From positions 97,025,001 to 97,089,000 of the forward strand of contig CM059587.1 of the NCBI GenBank assembly GCA_030407085.1: DNA of 64,000 nt, given 5' to 3'. Origin of the DNA: Trichopria drosophilae. Lineage: Eukaryota > Arthropoda > Insecta > Hymenoptera > Diapriidae. Below, in pieces: positions 45,487-58,386 of the stretch (within the stretch, counting starts at the first letter, position 1; every line of letters begins with the position of its first letter). The notes beneath the pieces are model-generated. The model ran no database searches. It saw only the letters and a list, made by a program, of their open reading frames with translations, and had not been told where the DNA came from. The translations under genes were made by a program, and so were the position numbers.

Positions 45487-46000
45487 ATTTATGCCGGCCA
45501 TCTTGGATCCACCATTTTGAATTTACAAAATCTGACTTCAAATTCGTAATTAGCGACCCAAAAAATTTCCGAGTACCAACTTTCATCAAAATCAAGTAAA
45601 TTTTTTACATTTATGTCGGCCATCTTGGAACCGTCATTTTGAATTTTCAAAATCTGATTTCAGATTTATAATCAGCGGCCCCGAAAACCCCCGAGAACCC
45701 AGTTTCAAAAAGTTTTGGTAATTTTTCGCATATCGGTCGGCCATCTTGGATCCGCCATTTTTAATTTTTAAAATCTAACTTCAGATTCGTAATCAGCGAC
45801 CGCGAAAACCCCCGAGTAACAATTTTCAGCTGTTTTCCGTATAAACAAAAATGTGCGCCGCACATTTTAATAAATTTAGCAAATTTACAGTCGCCATTTT
45901 AAATTTTCCCATTTTGACGACAGATTCGGATTCAGCGACCCAAAATATCTTGGTATACGAAGTTTCATGCAAATTCATTAAGAATTGCAAAAGTTATTGC
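45487..46000. repeat. Tandem repeat, ~125-bp unit with GGCCATCTTGGATCC
   Basis: About four units starting near 45494, 45618, 45747 and 45885. Each holds GCCATCTTGGATCCRCCATT, AAAATCTGACTTCAGATTCG and CAGCGACCCCGAAAACC-type words. Divergence between units is moderate. Confidence 0.75.
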
Positions 46001-46022
46001 AAAATGTACACATATGATCCAT

Positions 46023-46222
46023 GGGTGCTGGTCGAAAAGCCGACGGTCAAAAAACCGACAATAAAAAAGCCGAAAGTAAAAAAACCGACAATTCATAAAA
46101 TGACTGTCCTCCTGTAGATGTGTCTATCTTTGTATGTGCGGGCTTTTTGACTGTCGGTTTTTTGACCTATCGGCTTTTTGACCTATCGGCTTTTTGATTT
46201 GTCGGTTTTTCGACCCGCACCC
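46023..46222. mobile_element. MITE with GGGTGCNGGTCGAAAA ends and 8-bp duplication
   Basis: Exact 8-bp duplication TGATCCAT at 46015-46022 and 46223-46230. Inside both ends are runs of a 15-17-bp unit like GGTCAAAAAGCCGATA in opposite orientation, so the element folds back along its length. An 8-bp duplication suggests hAT- or P-type transposase (inference). An apparent Lys-Pro-rich frame across it is an artefact of the repeat. Confidence 0.82.
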
Positions 46223-46470
46223 TGATCCATTACCACGTTTGTCAATAATTTTTTTATATACATATATGATCCATTACCCTTGAAGTGGTTAAATAAAAAT
46301 TACAGAACAAAATTAAAAATAAAAATATGATTGATTATTAAATTATCGAGAAATATTCAAAAGGATTCGTTTAATTTTTATGTTCATTTTATTACGTATG
46401 TAAATTACAAATACAGTTGAACGTATACAAGATAAAAAAATACGCCACACATGGCCCTTCGAATTCTCAT

Positions 46471-48595
46471 TTAACATACAGGAAGCGGTTGGGTTTCTTT
46501 CTTCAGCCAAGCGAGAGCCTCTGCATTGTCAGGACCTTGCAACAACGGCTCCAGAATGTTGTAGCATTTCTGGTGATAATCGTTCAGGTACTGGATCTAC
46601 AAAAAATCAATTTTTAGTCTCAATTGTACCGATTTAAAAACGAATAATAAAACTTACTTCAGTATTATTCAGCAATGACAATTCCAACATTCGTGTCTGT
46701 ATTGGCACTAATGTAACAGTCTCGAAAGTCAGATATTGTCGGTCTCTGCGGCTGTAGGTCGTATTAGTTTCAACGACCAATTCAATATTTTCCAACCTGA
46801 TTCCAAACTCTCCATCTTCGTAGTACCCAGGTTCTGATAAATTACCCACAATTATTTTATATAAATACAATAAAAGATTTATATGAATCAATACCGTTCG
46901 AAAGGAACATTCCTGGCTGAAGACCAGGATCATCTGGAGCAGGTCTCCAAGTTATGGCGCAAGGGCCTTCATGAACGTTTAAATACGCTCCGACTCCGTG
47001 ACCAGTACCATGCAGGTAGTCGAGACTGGAAATAATATCGTTTAAACGGAATTAAGATATGTAAATATTTCATTTGAATTACCCGACATCCCATAAACTT
47101 CTCCTCGCCAAAGTATCCAAGTAGTTTCCCTTGATCATCGAAGGGAATTTGGTCATCGAGAGACAACATTGACCTTTGAACACACGAGTGAAACATTCCC
47201 GTTCAAAACGGCTGGGTTCGCCGAAATGTAACGTTCTTGTGACATCAGTCGTACCGTCTAAGAACTGAGCTCCAGCGTCGCACAGATACAGCTCTCTATT
47301 ACTGAGCGCTTTATCCGTTGCAGGGCATGGACGATAATGAATAATTGCACCATGCGACCCAGCGCAAGAAATTGTAGGGAAACTTTGTCCTATATAATTT
47401 TCTTGTTCCCTGAAAACCAGAAAAAGTTAAACTGGTGTAAACGGAGGCATAGAGGTTATGTTTACCATCTGAATTTTTCAAGTTGTTCAGCCGCAGAAAT
47501 TTCAGTGATGACAAGAGAATTGTTGCTTGGGGTTGTCAAATGTTTTTCTAGCCATGAATAAAATTTAACTAGAGCAACAGCATCTCGAATGTGAGCAGTC
47601 TTCATGCCTTTTATCTCAGTATCGTTTTTCTTGCATTTCATTAAATTTATCGGAGAAATGGCAGTGTGTTTAATCTTCATAGAACACTCCGAATGTAGAG
47701 CATGATTAGAATTATGAGGAATCCAAACTTTACTGTTCTCCGATTCCAGATTTTGACAAGCTTTCTTTAAAAATGCTCGGACATCGTCATACGGATGATA
47801 AGTAGCCTCAACTCCTTCGTTTTTCAATTGTTGTTCGGCTTTAGGAGTCAGTCTGTGTTTATCTACAAAAATATGAATTTGTTGTCCTACTATAATCACA
47901 TACGCAAAGAACACAGGATTGAACGGAACGTCTGATCCTCGCCAGTTCAATAAATATGCCACTTCATCCAACTCTGTAACTACTAAAATGTCAGCTTTAT
48001 TTTCCTCCATTGCTTTCTGACAACGTTTTATTTTGTCTCCTGCAGTCTGTCCGGAATATACTAACGGATGAGGTACAATGGGATTTAGCACAGCATCTGG
48101 ACGCTCGTCCCCCCATATAATATCTATAGGATTCTTTAAAAGCGGTACCAGTAAATGACCAGCTGCGAAAAGTGTAGTTTGCAAAAATGTCCAGTTTGTG
48201 TTGCTCATACAATTCGGATCTGCACCAATGACAGATTTTTCTGGCAAATTTTCAATCAACCAGGCTTCTTTAGTCGGTGTACCAGTCTCACCTTCTTTCA
48301 TGAGTGTCCAAGCCTGCGGAGGGTCTAATTCTGACAAAGCTTGTGTAAAATATCTGCCGTCGGTCCACAGTAAAGCTTTATCATCCGTAATAATCGCAGT
48401 CCCCATAGAACCCTTAAATCCAGATATATAACGCCTACGTTCGTCACGTTCGCAAATAAATTCCGACTGATGTGCATCTTCCGTATTAACAATTAACGCT
48501 TGAATTCCAAGTTTATTAATGTACGGTGGACACACAATTGTCTGCATCAATTGTCTCAATTTCGCCAATTTCGTTGCTCCGGATTTACTACCCAT
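46471..48595 (-). CDS. ApepP: Cytosolic Xaa-Pro aminopeptidase (aminopeptidase P1), 629 aa
   Basis: Exons: 47466-48595, 47083-47409, 46895-47025, 46658-46833, 46471-46596, all with GT-AG introns and compatible phases. 629 residues compares with about 620 for animal XPNPEP1. The ATG at 48595 (MGSKSGATK) has a good context (ACAATGGG). N-terminal creatinase-like domains (YISGFKGSMGTAIIT, LWTDGRYFTQA) precede the C-terminal pita-bread catalytic domain. All five metal ligands are present: Asp421 and Asp432 (LCDAGAQFLDGTTDVTRT), His495 (HGTGHGVG), Glu530 (EPGYYEDG) and Glu544 (GIRLEN). No signal peptide or membrane anchor, so the soluble cytosolic form. It removes an N-terminal residue when proline is second, in peptide turnover. 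Looks intact. Confidence 0.96.
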
Positions 48596-48599
48596 TGTA

Positions 48600-49332
48600 A
48601 ATCGCTGTTTGCAAAACAATTTCTACACTGTTTTCAAAACTTGCAAACTATATTTGCGTGAATCATAAATTGTATAGGTTTACAGGATCATTTATGTTCT
48701 ATTTATATATCGAAATATGTTGCCAGATGTAAATTATAGTGACGTATTGCTTATCAGTACTTATACTTACATCTTGATGTGACGTTGCTATTTTAAATTC
48801 CTGGAGTACTGATTACAGGTATTTGAGCAGTCGAAATTTTTACACTATCCACATTACGGATGTTAATAAAGAAATGAGAATTTTTTAATTATAAATGATG
48901 AAAATATTTTTTGGAGTTTAATATTTTTGGAGGGAAGAGTCAGGTGTTATAACGTACATGATTGAAGGAGATTCGAGATTCGACAGGTGATATCCTCGAA
49001 TCTACATTACTTTGATCTTCCAAAGTATCTCCATCCTCTCCTCTGTCCCCGCAAGCGTCCTGACCAGTCCTCACCGTCCTCGCAAAACCGCGCCACTCGA
49101 AGCAAAAACCGAACCTACCCGATTGTTGAAATTCTTGGAAATTTGAAGTACATATTGCGCGCGCGCCTCAGGCTAATCGACGAAAATGGACGTATATGGA
49201 TCTCTTAAAACCCATGCAAAAAATGATGCTGAATTCTTTCGGAACACAAAAGGATAATAAAAAATACGAAAAAAGGTAAGAAATGTATAATTTTTGAAAA
49301 TGCGGTAAATTTGTTTATTGAGAAATATATAA
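48600..49332. other. Upstream of aminopeptidase gene; no feature resolved
   Basis: The aminopeptidase promoter must lie here, but no clear TATA/initiator pair was identified. Confidence 0.45.
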
Positions 49333-49340
49333 ACATTTGG

Positions 49341-49520
49341 GGCCGGGGAACAAAGTTCCGAAAAGCCAAAATTTCGATATAGCATGTTTCCAGCGTGATT
49401 TTCTTCACATTGTCTTTGAAAATTTGGCAAAAAGAAAGCAAATTAAAATACTTTGGACTCACGCAATATCGAAATTTTAGCCTTTCGGCGTTTTGATTTT
49501 CGGAACTTTGTTCCCCGACC
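49341..49520. mobile_element. 180-bp MITE with 8-bp duplication
   Basis: Ends GGCCGGGGAACAAAGTTCCG and CGGAACTTTGTTCCCCGACC are inverted copies; ATATCGAAATTTT-type sequence continues the pairing. ACATTTGG is duplicated exactly on both sides (49333-49340, 49521-49528). hAT-type mobilisation inferred. Confidence 0.87.
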
Positions 49521-50303
49521 ACATTTGGTAAGTTTATTTTTTGTTTTTCTTAGTCATCTCCGTTGGTATACGACAGGTTATGTTTTGTTCAATATATCAC
49601 TTTTTTATACGTATTTCCGGTTTTATATTAATTTATTAGTTTTTTATATACGATTTTATGAACAACAATGTAAAAAAGTGTAGATTGTTATTGTTAACTG
49701 TCGCAAAGTGAATTATCTACATTACCGACCGCCAATGAAACAAATATTACTAGAATTACATACGTATGAACTTATTTTTTAAAGAACACTAATAATGAAT
49801 TCTATTGTCGAGTATTGTCAGCTTTAAAGGAAATTGCCATTACCTATTCAAATTTGAAATTTTTAGAAAATAATATTGTGTAATTCGAATTTACCGGCAG
49901 TAAATTATAATCAAGGTTCATCAGTTTTCCGCAGCGAATAATTCGCGCTGTATCAACTACGAGTTTTATCAGTTGTAATTCAAAATTATCGGAAATATTG
50001 CGATTAATTTTGAACGTCGAGGGGTATTCGGCGGATTATTTTTTGTGACTGAATTTCAGTCAAACAGAGTACGGTATTTGAGGTTACAGCTGAGCAGAGA
50101 GGAAAGACGAATATATACTTTTAACCTATTGAAATGTTGAACTGGTTATTCGAAACAAATGAGTAGCGAGCATGGAATTTTCGAATGCAATTTCCAGGAG
50201 CTGTCGTGGAATTTCCAGTATAATTTTAAACAAATGACCATAGAACCCTTTGAATATCGCGCCCTGATTGGCTGAAATCCAGTCGCGAAAAATAATCACA
50301 TTA

Positions 50304-51142
50304 CAGTGGAACCTCACACTAGTGAAACTCACACTAGTGAAATTCTCGCACTAGTGAACATTTGTCTCTATCACTAGTGAAACATCAACTTCCCCTCGTA
50401 CCCCCACTCTGCCACTTTCTTATGCATGTGTATGTATGTACACAAACATACTCGAAAAGCTGTATTTATACATATGGGTATTACGTATGTATTTACATAC
50501 TCAAGCTGTAACACATTACGATTTGTGTATTATTTATTGTAATTAATTTAGTATCGGTGGCTTGGAATATCATGTGAAAATAATTCTACGCTTAAGAACC
50601 TAAATGCGGACACAAATGTAAAATTACTGGCAAAAGAGGTTAAATAGAAGTGTTATGTGGATCAACTCATTTATTATTAACAAGTTTTATCCTTTTTTAC
50701 TTACAAAGTTGAAGAATTAACTGCCATGGTAAATAAATTTTACACTTCTGATTAAAGTAAATAAACTTTTAAAAAAGATTCAAGGTAATGGTAGTTTTTA
50801 TTTTTACAGTAACTTGTAACGTTACATTACATTCGCCTAGTCCAGCATGTAGCAACTTATTGCAGATGACATATAATAGTGACAAGGAGCATGCAGTTTT
50901 CAACAATGTTTACATACTGTTTTGAGAAAGCGAGAAAAATACAAGTATTTTTGGTTATGAACGTTATGAAAGTGTGTAGACATATGTATGCACATGTTTG
51001 CACATCTGCCGATGCGCATACGCTCGCAAATACGATACGTCCCTAGAGAGGGGGTAAACATTCCACCCCTCCGCATCTCACTGGTGTGAGAAAAACAAAA
51101 AAACGCTGGTCCCGACAGTGCCACTAGTGTGAGGTTCTACTG
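50304..51142. mobile_element. Non-autonomous TIR element, CAGTGGAACCTCACACTAGT ends
   Basis: Right end CACTAGTGTGAGGTTCTACT is the inverted partner. TA on both sides (50302-50303, 51143-51144). CACTAGTGAA-type words repeat near the left end. 839 bp with no transposase frame. Pogo/Tigger-type by its ends. Confidence 0.85.
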
Positions 51143-51186
51143 TAATCTGTGGTTTTACTTCCCAGCAAATGGAAAGGGATTGGAAT

Positions 51187-51949
51187 GGGGTTCACCGGTA
51201 AAATTTTTTTATTATTTTTTATTGTTTTAAATAATAAGTTAGGTAATAAATAACACAAATAAAATCGAAAAAAAAAATAATTTATTAATTTGGATATTTT
51301 ATTTGCCAATTAAAAACTCTTCCGTTTGTACGCGCGCCAGTTTCATGTGACGTCACTATGCGGGTTCGACTGTTAACCAATCCCGTTCGAATATTCTACT
51401 GTGCATTGATGTCATGTTTAACCTCAAAAGTTTACTCCGAAATTTTTAAAATGGAACCAGCAAACTTGTACTATGGGAAAAATGGTTGTAAGTCCTGCTA
51501 TTTTACAAATAGGTTCAATATGCACGCGGCGACAAACAGTAACGTCACGACAATTCGTCCAAAGGTGCATCTTTGTAGCTGATAAATGTTACCTATATAT
51601 GTATACATAGATTTTAAAACTATTTTTGCAATTAAGAAAACGCAAATAACAGCATAGTAAAGTGTATGGGTCTTATATCCCTTTTTTCCACAATAAAAAC
51701 TCAAACTATTGAGGTTAAACATGACATAAATGTACAGCAGAATATGCGAACGGGATTGGTTGACAGCCGAACCCGCATAGTGACGTCACACGAAACTGGC
51801 GCGCGTTCAATCGGAAGAGTTTTTAATTGGCAAATAAAATACCCAAATTAATGAATTAATTGTTTTTTAGTTTTTATTTGCGTTATTTATGACCTAAATT
51901 ATTATTTAAAACAATAAAAAACAATAAAAAAATTTTACCGGTGAACCCC
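51187..51949. mobile_element. Foldback element, GGGGTTCACCGG ends, ~763 bp
   Basis: Arms of about 250 bp (51187-51440 and 51713-51949) pair almost throughout: GGGGTTCACCGGTAAAATTT, GCCAATTAAAAACTCTTCCG, ATGTGACGTCACTATGCGGG and AACCAATCCCGTTCG all recur inverted. Each arm holds a TGACGTCA palindrome. The central ~270 bp is unique. No coding frame. Target duplication not resolved. Confidence 0.82.
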
Positions 51950-52460
51950 ATTTTGAATTCCATTGAATCCCTTTATTGAAGGTATTGGATGGAATTCACT
52001 GGAATAGAAAAGTTAAATTTGCAATTCCCACGAATTCCAAGGAATCCCTGAGAATATTGATGTAAACATTATACAATTTTAATTCCTGACAGTTCCAACG
52101 GTTCCAACGAATCTATATTATTTTAGGTTAGGTTAGGGAATTCAATGGAAACGCGCGGAATAAAAAGTTGCGTATCAGAATTCAACGGAATTCACATGTC
52201 TCACGCGTGAATTCCTATAAAGGAATTGAAAAATTGCCAATTCCGAATGTTCAATAAAAGAATAAAAGATAAGAGCCCTTAATCCCTGTTCGTTTACTGG
52301 TTTACTAATCTCAGGTTTTACTGCCAAGTTAAAACTATGATAATATTCAAGAGAATTAAGAATATATAGGGGAAGGCGATGCGAAGTGGCGAGGATTTTT
52401 TCCATGTATCATATATCTCCTTGAATTTCGTATTTAGGATGATGCAAAGTATCATTTAGT

Positions 52461-52560
52461 AGGGTACACCTCAAAAACCCGACAAATAAAAAAAAACAGA
52501 CACTTCAAAAAACAGACATTTCAAAAAACAGACATTTCAATAAACAAAAAAAGAATTTTG
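52461..52560. repeat. Short tandem repeat related to the 46023-46222 MITE
   Basis: AGGGTACACCTCAAAAACCC begins like the MITE end (AGGGTGCGGGTCGAAAAACC) and is followed by four copies of about 17 bp containing AAAAACAGACATTTC. No matching second end was found, so it may be a broken or early-stage copy. Confidence 0.5.
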
Positions 52561-55500
52561 TCTCAAACTTATTTTCGAACCCTTAACACCTCATATTACG
52601 GTATATGTTTTACAGATGGCTAGCTTTAGCCAATTGAAAAAACTTAAAAAACACGAGCGAAGCGGCGATATCGGGGTAAAGTGGAAAATCCTTATTTCTA
52701 GAGGTATCTGAGACGACTATCGTAAAATTAAGTGCAAGTCATAATCTTTTAAATTTTTATTATTTGTTTTAATAAAAATAAAATTTCTACGTTGGTGGAA
52801 TGAACCTCTTCAGATATATCAAAGTTTCCAACAGGACTAAATAAAGAAATTGCATCTTCGGAAGCTTTGAATACTCGTATTATGCGAGGATCACATATTT
52901 TAACTTCGTCTTTAATTATTCAATGCATTCATCAAAGGGGAATTCTAAATTAAAAAGATAATCACGGAATAGAGACATCCGGGGCAAAATTTCGCCGCTT
53001 CACCTCAAAGTATCATTTGGTTTTCCAGGTACGATATCTCATTATAACTACACAAAAAAGGAACAATTCATGTTTTATAAATAAGTCCAAAAAATATACT
53101 TTTAGAATAAGTATATAAATAGTGATTATTAAACTGCCAAAATGAAAATATTGAACAATCTGAGAACAAAATACAGGAAAATGATTAAAAGTTTGTTTAA
53201 AAATTACATTTTTCGCTCCCAAAGGTAGGTAAGAGAACAAAAAGTGAAATATCATGCCGGAAAATGAGAAAAATGGTGTAAACAATGAAACCACATATCC
53301 ACCCCGTCTTCCCCTATGTAATTTCTTTTTAACTAAATTGTTTGTTTAGATAAATCAATATGCAAATAAATCATAATAAATCATAAAGTTTTATTACATG
53401 AAAGAAAATAATTTAATAGGTAGTTTTATGATTTTATGAGTTGAAATGTTATGGAAATTACATAAAAATCTCATCACAATCGGGTCAATTTTTCATACAA
53501 ATCGCAAATATTGTCGAATAGTGTTATCGTAAATAGTGCGAGTACTATACGACATTTATATGAAATTTACAAGGCACTTGTTTCAAATTCTCATGTGATT
53601 CTCATGAAATTCCTACCTAACAATTTTCGCAGGGATAAGAACTAAAAATAGTAAATGGATTGAAATAAATTGAAATTTTGTTGGACATTCGGATTCTTAA
53701 TCCCGTATAAATGATAAAAATGGATTAGATTGTTAAGGTTTAACTTATTTTCTATTTCCTAATTATAGTAGAAATCGCCAAACTTTATCTAGCGCCCAGA
53801 AATTGATACATACTGCATACATAACCTTTCTTTTTCATATTTAGACGACCTCACAAATCTTATACATGGATAGGGTGTTCAGAATTATTCACGGAAGACA
53901 TTTTCAATACATCTGCAAAGATTGAAAATAATTCGGAATATAGAAAGATTGGAAACGGTTCAAAGAGTGAAACATGGAGCACTAAATTGTTATGAATACT
54001 ATTTCAATCGATTTTCGTTTGCTGGACAGTCCCTATGAATTTGATAAGGTTTTAATTTTTGACCGATTTATAAATTAATATATATTCAAATAGTTTTGGT
54101 GTTTTTAGGTAAATTACAGAATAAAAATTAAAAATGGTTGAGTTTAATAAAAATTAGAAAAAAAAAGAATGGTCAATAATTTGGAGGGTTTTGTAAAAAA
54201 TAATAAATAAATAATTAGCAACGTTTTGACTCCGATATGAGTCCTGTTCCAGGCTACACTGTACAAAATTTCGATGTAATTTTACTACGTATCACGTTGG
54301 AAATGAATTAATTCACGTCTAACGTAGTAAAAGTACAAGCCGTATGTAAAATAACGTGCATTCTTTAAAATAAGGCTATGATATTAGAATAATTGTAATA
54401 TGTAAATGTTACTGCTATAATGTAACTATATTATGTAAATATTAACAAATTAAATATACTGTATATTTTTAATTGTGGAATGCGTATATTGTTATTGTAA
54501 GAACATGAACTTTAAGTTTTGTTGCGTATTTTGGTGACTTTTTAATAGCGAATTTACACTAGATTAATTGTACTTATTTTATTTTTAGTTTTTGTTTGAT
54601 TCTACAAAAATTATTATCGTCCAGACATATAATTTTAGTCGAAGTAATAGAAAATTATCTGAGTTTCGATTGCTATATAACTGCATAAGGAACTTATTTG
54701 GCAAAGCGATATGCGATACGGAATTCTAACGTAAAATATTGAGGTTTAAGTACAGTTGAAGAATAATTATTATTAAAATGCAATGTCATTTATTACGGCA
54801 CAGTTTGCACAACTTATCAAACTTTTAGGATACAAAAAGACACGAGATAATGAATTTTTGCATATTTACAGCTTAAAAACTCTTACTGGGGTTGAACTGG
54901 ACCACTCTCCACTATATATTGGCAAAATGTACAAACATGGTAAAAAAGTAAGCCAATGATTGAGAAATGACTTGTTCATTAGATACGAAAGATCGACTTG
55001 AAGTGTACATGAAACATTGTTATAATATATGCCACTAACGCCACCTACAGTAATTATTTCAGATTTTAACTGAGCGTGTATTTCAGTAGCACGACAAAAT
55101 ATACACAAATTGTCAAGAAAAATTATCGTATTTGCAAGGTATATTTTTATAATCATTCGTGAAACTATTATAGCATTGTCTGCTTATAGTTGCACTTTTC
55201 CAGCATTCTAATATGAGTCCAAGTAAATGTTTACACTAAATACGAACTTGCAGAGTACAATTTGCACCAAGGCAGTGCAAATTTTTATGTAGTTTCTTAT
55301 GGGAATACTGAACGAGTGCAACCGTAAACAGAAATCCATATTAGATATAAACAACATGACATTAACTTTGAAATCCCAGAAAGCTCTTTTATGTCGCATA
55401 TATTTATTTTGCCTTTAAGTGATATGGAAAATTATGTAACATTAATTTTGACCGTTCATCCAATGATTTGGCAAGATGTGTTCTTTCTGTAAGAATCATA

Positions 55501-57480
55501 GTATCAAATTTGAAGCAAAACGGCGAATAAAAATCTGTCGTTGACAACATCACACTCAAGGTTCGATGCACGGCATTCTGATCTACTCGATATGTCAATC
55601 ACCGTTCTCTTTCTTTCCTATTCGTGCAGAAGCTCGTGTGCTTTGACTCGTTTTTTTAGATTTCAGGAGTTGCCCTTTGCTATCGACTTCTGGTTTTCAT
55701 CTTTCATCATTATTTACGCATTATTAATTACCAAAAATTGTTAGTCTAGTTTTACGTAATCAATTAATATAGTTTTTACTTAAATAATTGGACTTGATTT
55801 AAATGGATTGCATTCTTAGGAATTTTTAGATGAACGCATTTAAACGAACCAACTATTTCAAACGCTCGTGACCTATATTCGGATAATAGTTCGAGCATTT
55901 GCTGGTCGAACTTTACGTATACTGTGGTCACGACTCTTATCAGTCATATTACTTAAAGGCACATTCGCAGCTCACTCATTAATCAATTTCCCATTCCACA
56001 GTCTCTTCAAGTAGCAACGACTGTCCCGTAATACTGTTTCGTGGTTTTTCCCGAACCTCTGCGGTCAAACTTGTTCTGCAACACTGGAAACCTTTTGTGC
56101 CGACACTTTTCACATCCATTCCTTTCGGAAGCGACTTTTGTTTCTCTACTTGTCTCTCAGTTTCAAGAGGAGGTAAGAAAGCCCAGAAGACCACTGAAAT
56201 TAATCCGCAGCCTCGTGTTGGCGCAGGATCATTCTTTGCACTTTATTTTTACAAATAAGTTTTTAGTTTCGGGTTTTCCATTTCACTCTTACCACTCCGT
56301 TTCCGACTTTTATTTTCCGGAGAAGATGTTTTGCGATATTTATAGTTGTATGTCTCTAATTTGGCGTAAACGGTATTCTGTACGGTATACTGTAATTTAC
56401 AACGTGCTTACAATCAGAATTAGTATTAGGGATACATTCAAAAGTCTTCAATGAATCTGGTGAATTGATGGAAGAGCGAAAATCTTGCTTATACACGTGA
56501 ACAATAACAATAATACAAAATATTTGATTGGATCACTTCTCCACTGTAGGCTCGTTACTTTCTAACTGCCATGTAGGTGGAAACCTTCTATCCTCGCTTA
56601 GTACTTTTCTCTTATTTTCCACATTCTGGTTTGCATGAAAATACATCATGAAAATCTCGTAAAGCAAGATTCAGCCAGACGTGCTACGGTGCGGCGCCCT
56701 GCGCACCGCGTGCTGGATTAATATCTCGAAGTTAATGAAATCTCCTCGTGCAACGTTCGAGCCTTCTCTAAGGGGGTGGCTTGATACTGCTCTATACTTG
56801 TTCGTCTTGCTCTGCTGTTTTGCCTTGCATCTGCGTCTCGTCGCACCGTCTTGCGTTCCATCTTTGTGATCTCAAATGAAGTAATGAAACTATTTTTTAG
56901 TATCATAGGAACTCAAAACTGTGATGGGGAACAATGAAAACCACTATTAACAGTGTACATGCTACAGATTTGTAAAAAGTGGTGACATGCAAATATCTTG
57001 CTCCTTATTTCAACGATAAGAAAACATCGAATGACGTATATTTTTTCTTGCCTATGGTACTCTTGACGACTATGAGAACCAATGATGTACCTATCGCTGA
57101 ATGAAAAATTGGATTCTGCTTCATAAAAAATAACGAGATTGGACAAAAATAACGATTTGTTATAGGTGGATGTTGTTAGGTCTCATATCTGAATGGCAAA
57201 GTCAAGGTGTATTGGGTCATTGTTCTTTTTTTCAAAAGGTATATTGCACAGGTAAGCATTCGAAACCACTGCATGCTCTACTTTCTTGTGCTCATTCAAG
57301 GATTCAAAAGTAAGATTCAAATATATTGGAGATTTCAGTAATTCCAACTGATATTATATTTGCTGGTTTGTTATGAATTTATGAAAAATGAAATTAGTCT
57401 GACATACGAGTTCCTTCATGTCTAATGGTGTGTTTTCATATAAGAAATCTTGAATAGGGGTGGTAATATTTTAGAAGAAT
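52561..57480. other. Long non-coding stretch
   Basis: No gene, RNA or complete transposon recognised. Open frames such as 56041-56454 (+) lack splice context, codon pattern and family resemblance. Confidence 0.5.
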
Positions 57481-58298
57481 CCCCAGCGGAACTTATTCAG
57501 GTAGCCTAAATATGTACCAGGGCCTGACCAGGTTCCAGTAAGGCGTTCCTGATCAGGTACTCCTGAATGTGCCCAGATCAGGACATGATCAGGTTCCAGT
57601 AAGTTATCCTGATCAGGTTCGCTGAATATGCCCTGATTAAACCCTGATTATGTTAAAATAAAGTATAACTGATATAGTGAAACCTGTGAATTTCCATATC
57701 AAGACCAAACCATGAATTGATAAGGCTTGCCTTATTTTCAATTTCCTGGAATCGCTAACTGCTTTAGAAATTTCAAATCAGGGGCAGATCAGGGAGCCTG
57801 CTTAGAGCCTGATAAGGACGTCTGAATTTTTTAACTTCTAAATTTTATGTAATTCGTTCTGTCGCCACAGGCGTGATCGCGCATCTACTTCATTCCTATT
57901 AAGGAAATGTGTTTCCATTTTGTATATTAGCCTACTTGTAGGAACGTTTCTGCACAGCATATTTGACACATTGAATGTGATGGATACGATTTGTATATAT
58001 CTGTAAATAATATATTTTTATTTTTCAGCCTTTTTACTTGTCAGATAGTAATAAATCATTAAAAATTAATTTGTTGTTTCGTAATACTGTTGTAACTATT
58101 TTCACCATGAAATTTGCAAAGCATGCGATATATTGGGCATTTTAAGGCCCTGATCAGGTCCTGTACATTTGACAAATGTAACAGAAAAAGTGTTACACGA
58201 TTTGTCAGGGCCTGAGAAGGGGACATGTCAAAACCTGATTTTGTTCACAGTCTTCATGATCAGGACCTGATTCCAGCCTGAATAATTTTCCGCTCGGG
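57481..58298. mobile_element. TIR element rich in CCTGATCAGG palindromes, 818 bp
   Basis: Left CCCCAGCGGAACTTATTCAG and right CTGAATAATTTTCCGCTCGG are imperfect inverted copies, flanked by AT. The perfect palindrome CCTGATCAGG or one-base variants recurs at about 57548, 57572, 57588, 57608, 58150 and 58256, concentrated near both ends. No transposase frame. Confidence 0.75.
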
Positions 58299-58386
58299 AT
58301 ATAAAAAAAATAAAAAAGCACAGAGAAGGAATCTTTCAATTGTTTTGTTTATATGTATTGGATGTGGTGTCTTGCCCGCGTGGTGT

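Noticed and set aside
45851..46117. Plus frame with repeated Lys-Pro-Thr motif (KKPTIKKPKVKK)
   Set aside because: Produced by the 16-bp units of the MITE at 46023-46222 and by the adjacent tandem repeat; no gene context.
48596..48619. Upstream extension of the aminopeptidase frame by eight codons
   Set aside because: It would start at TTG; the ATG at 48595 has the better context and matches family length.
56041..56454. 137-codon plus open frame
   Set aside because: No family resemblance, splice context or codon pattern; size is compatible with chance in less AT-rich DNA.
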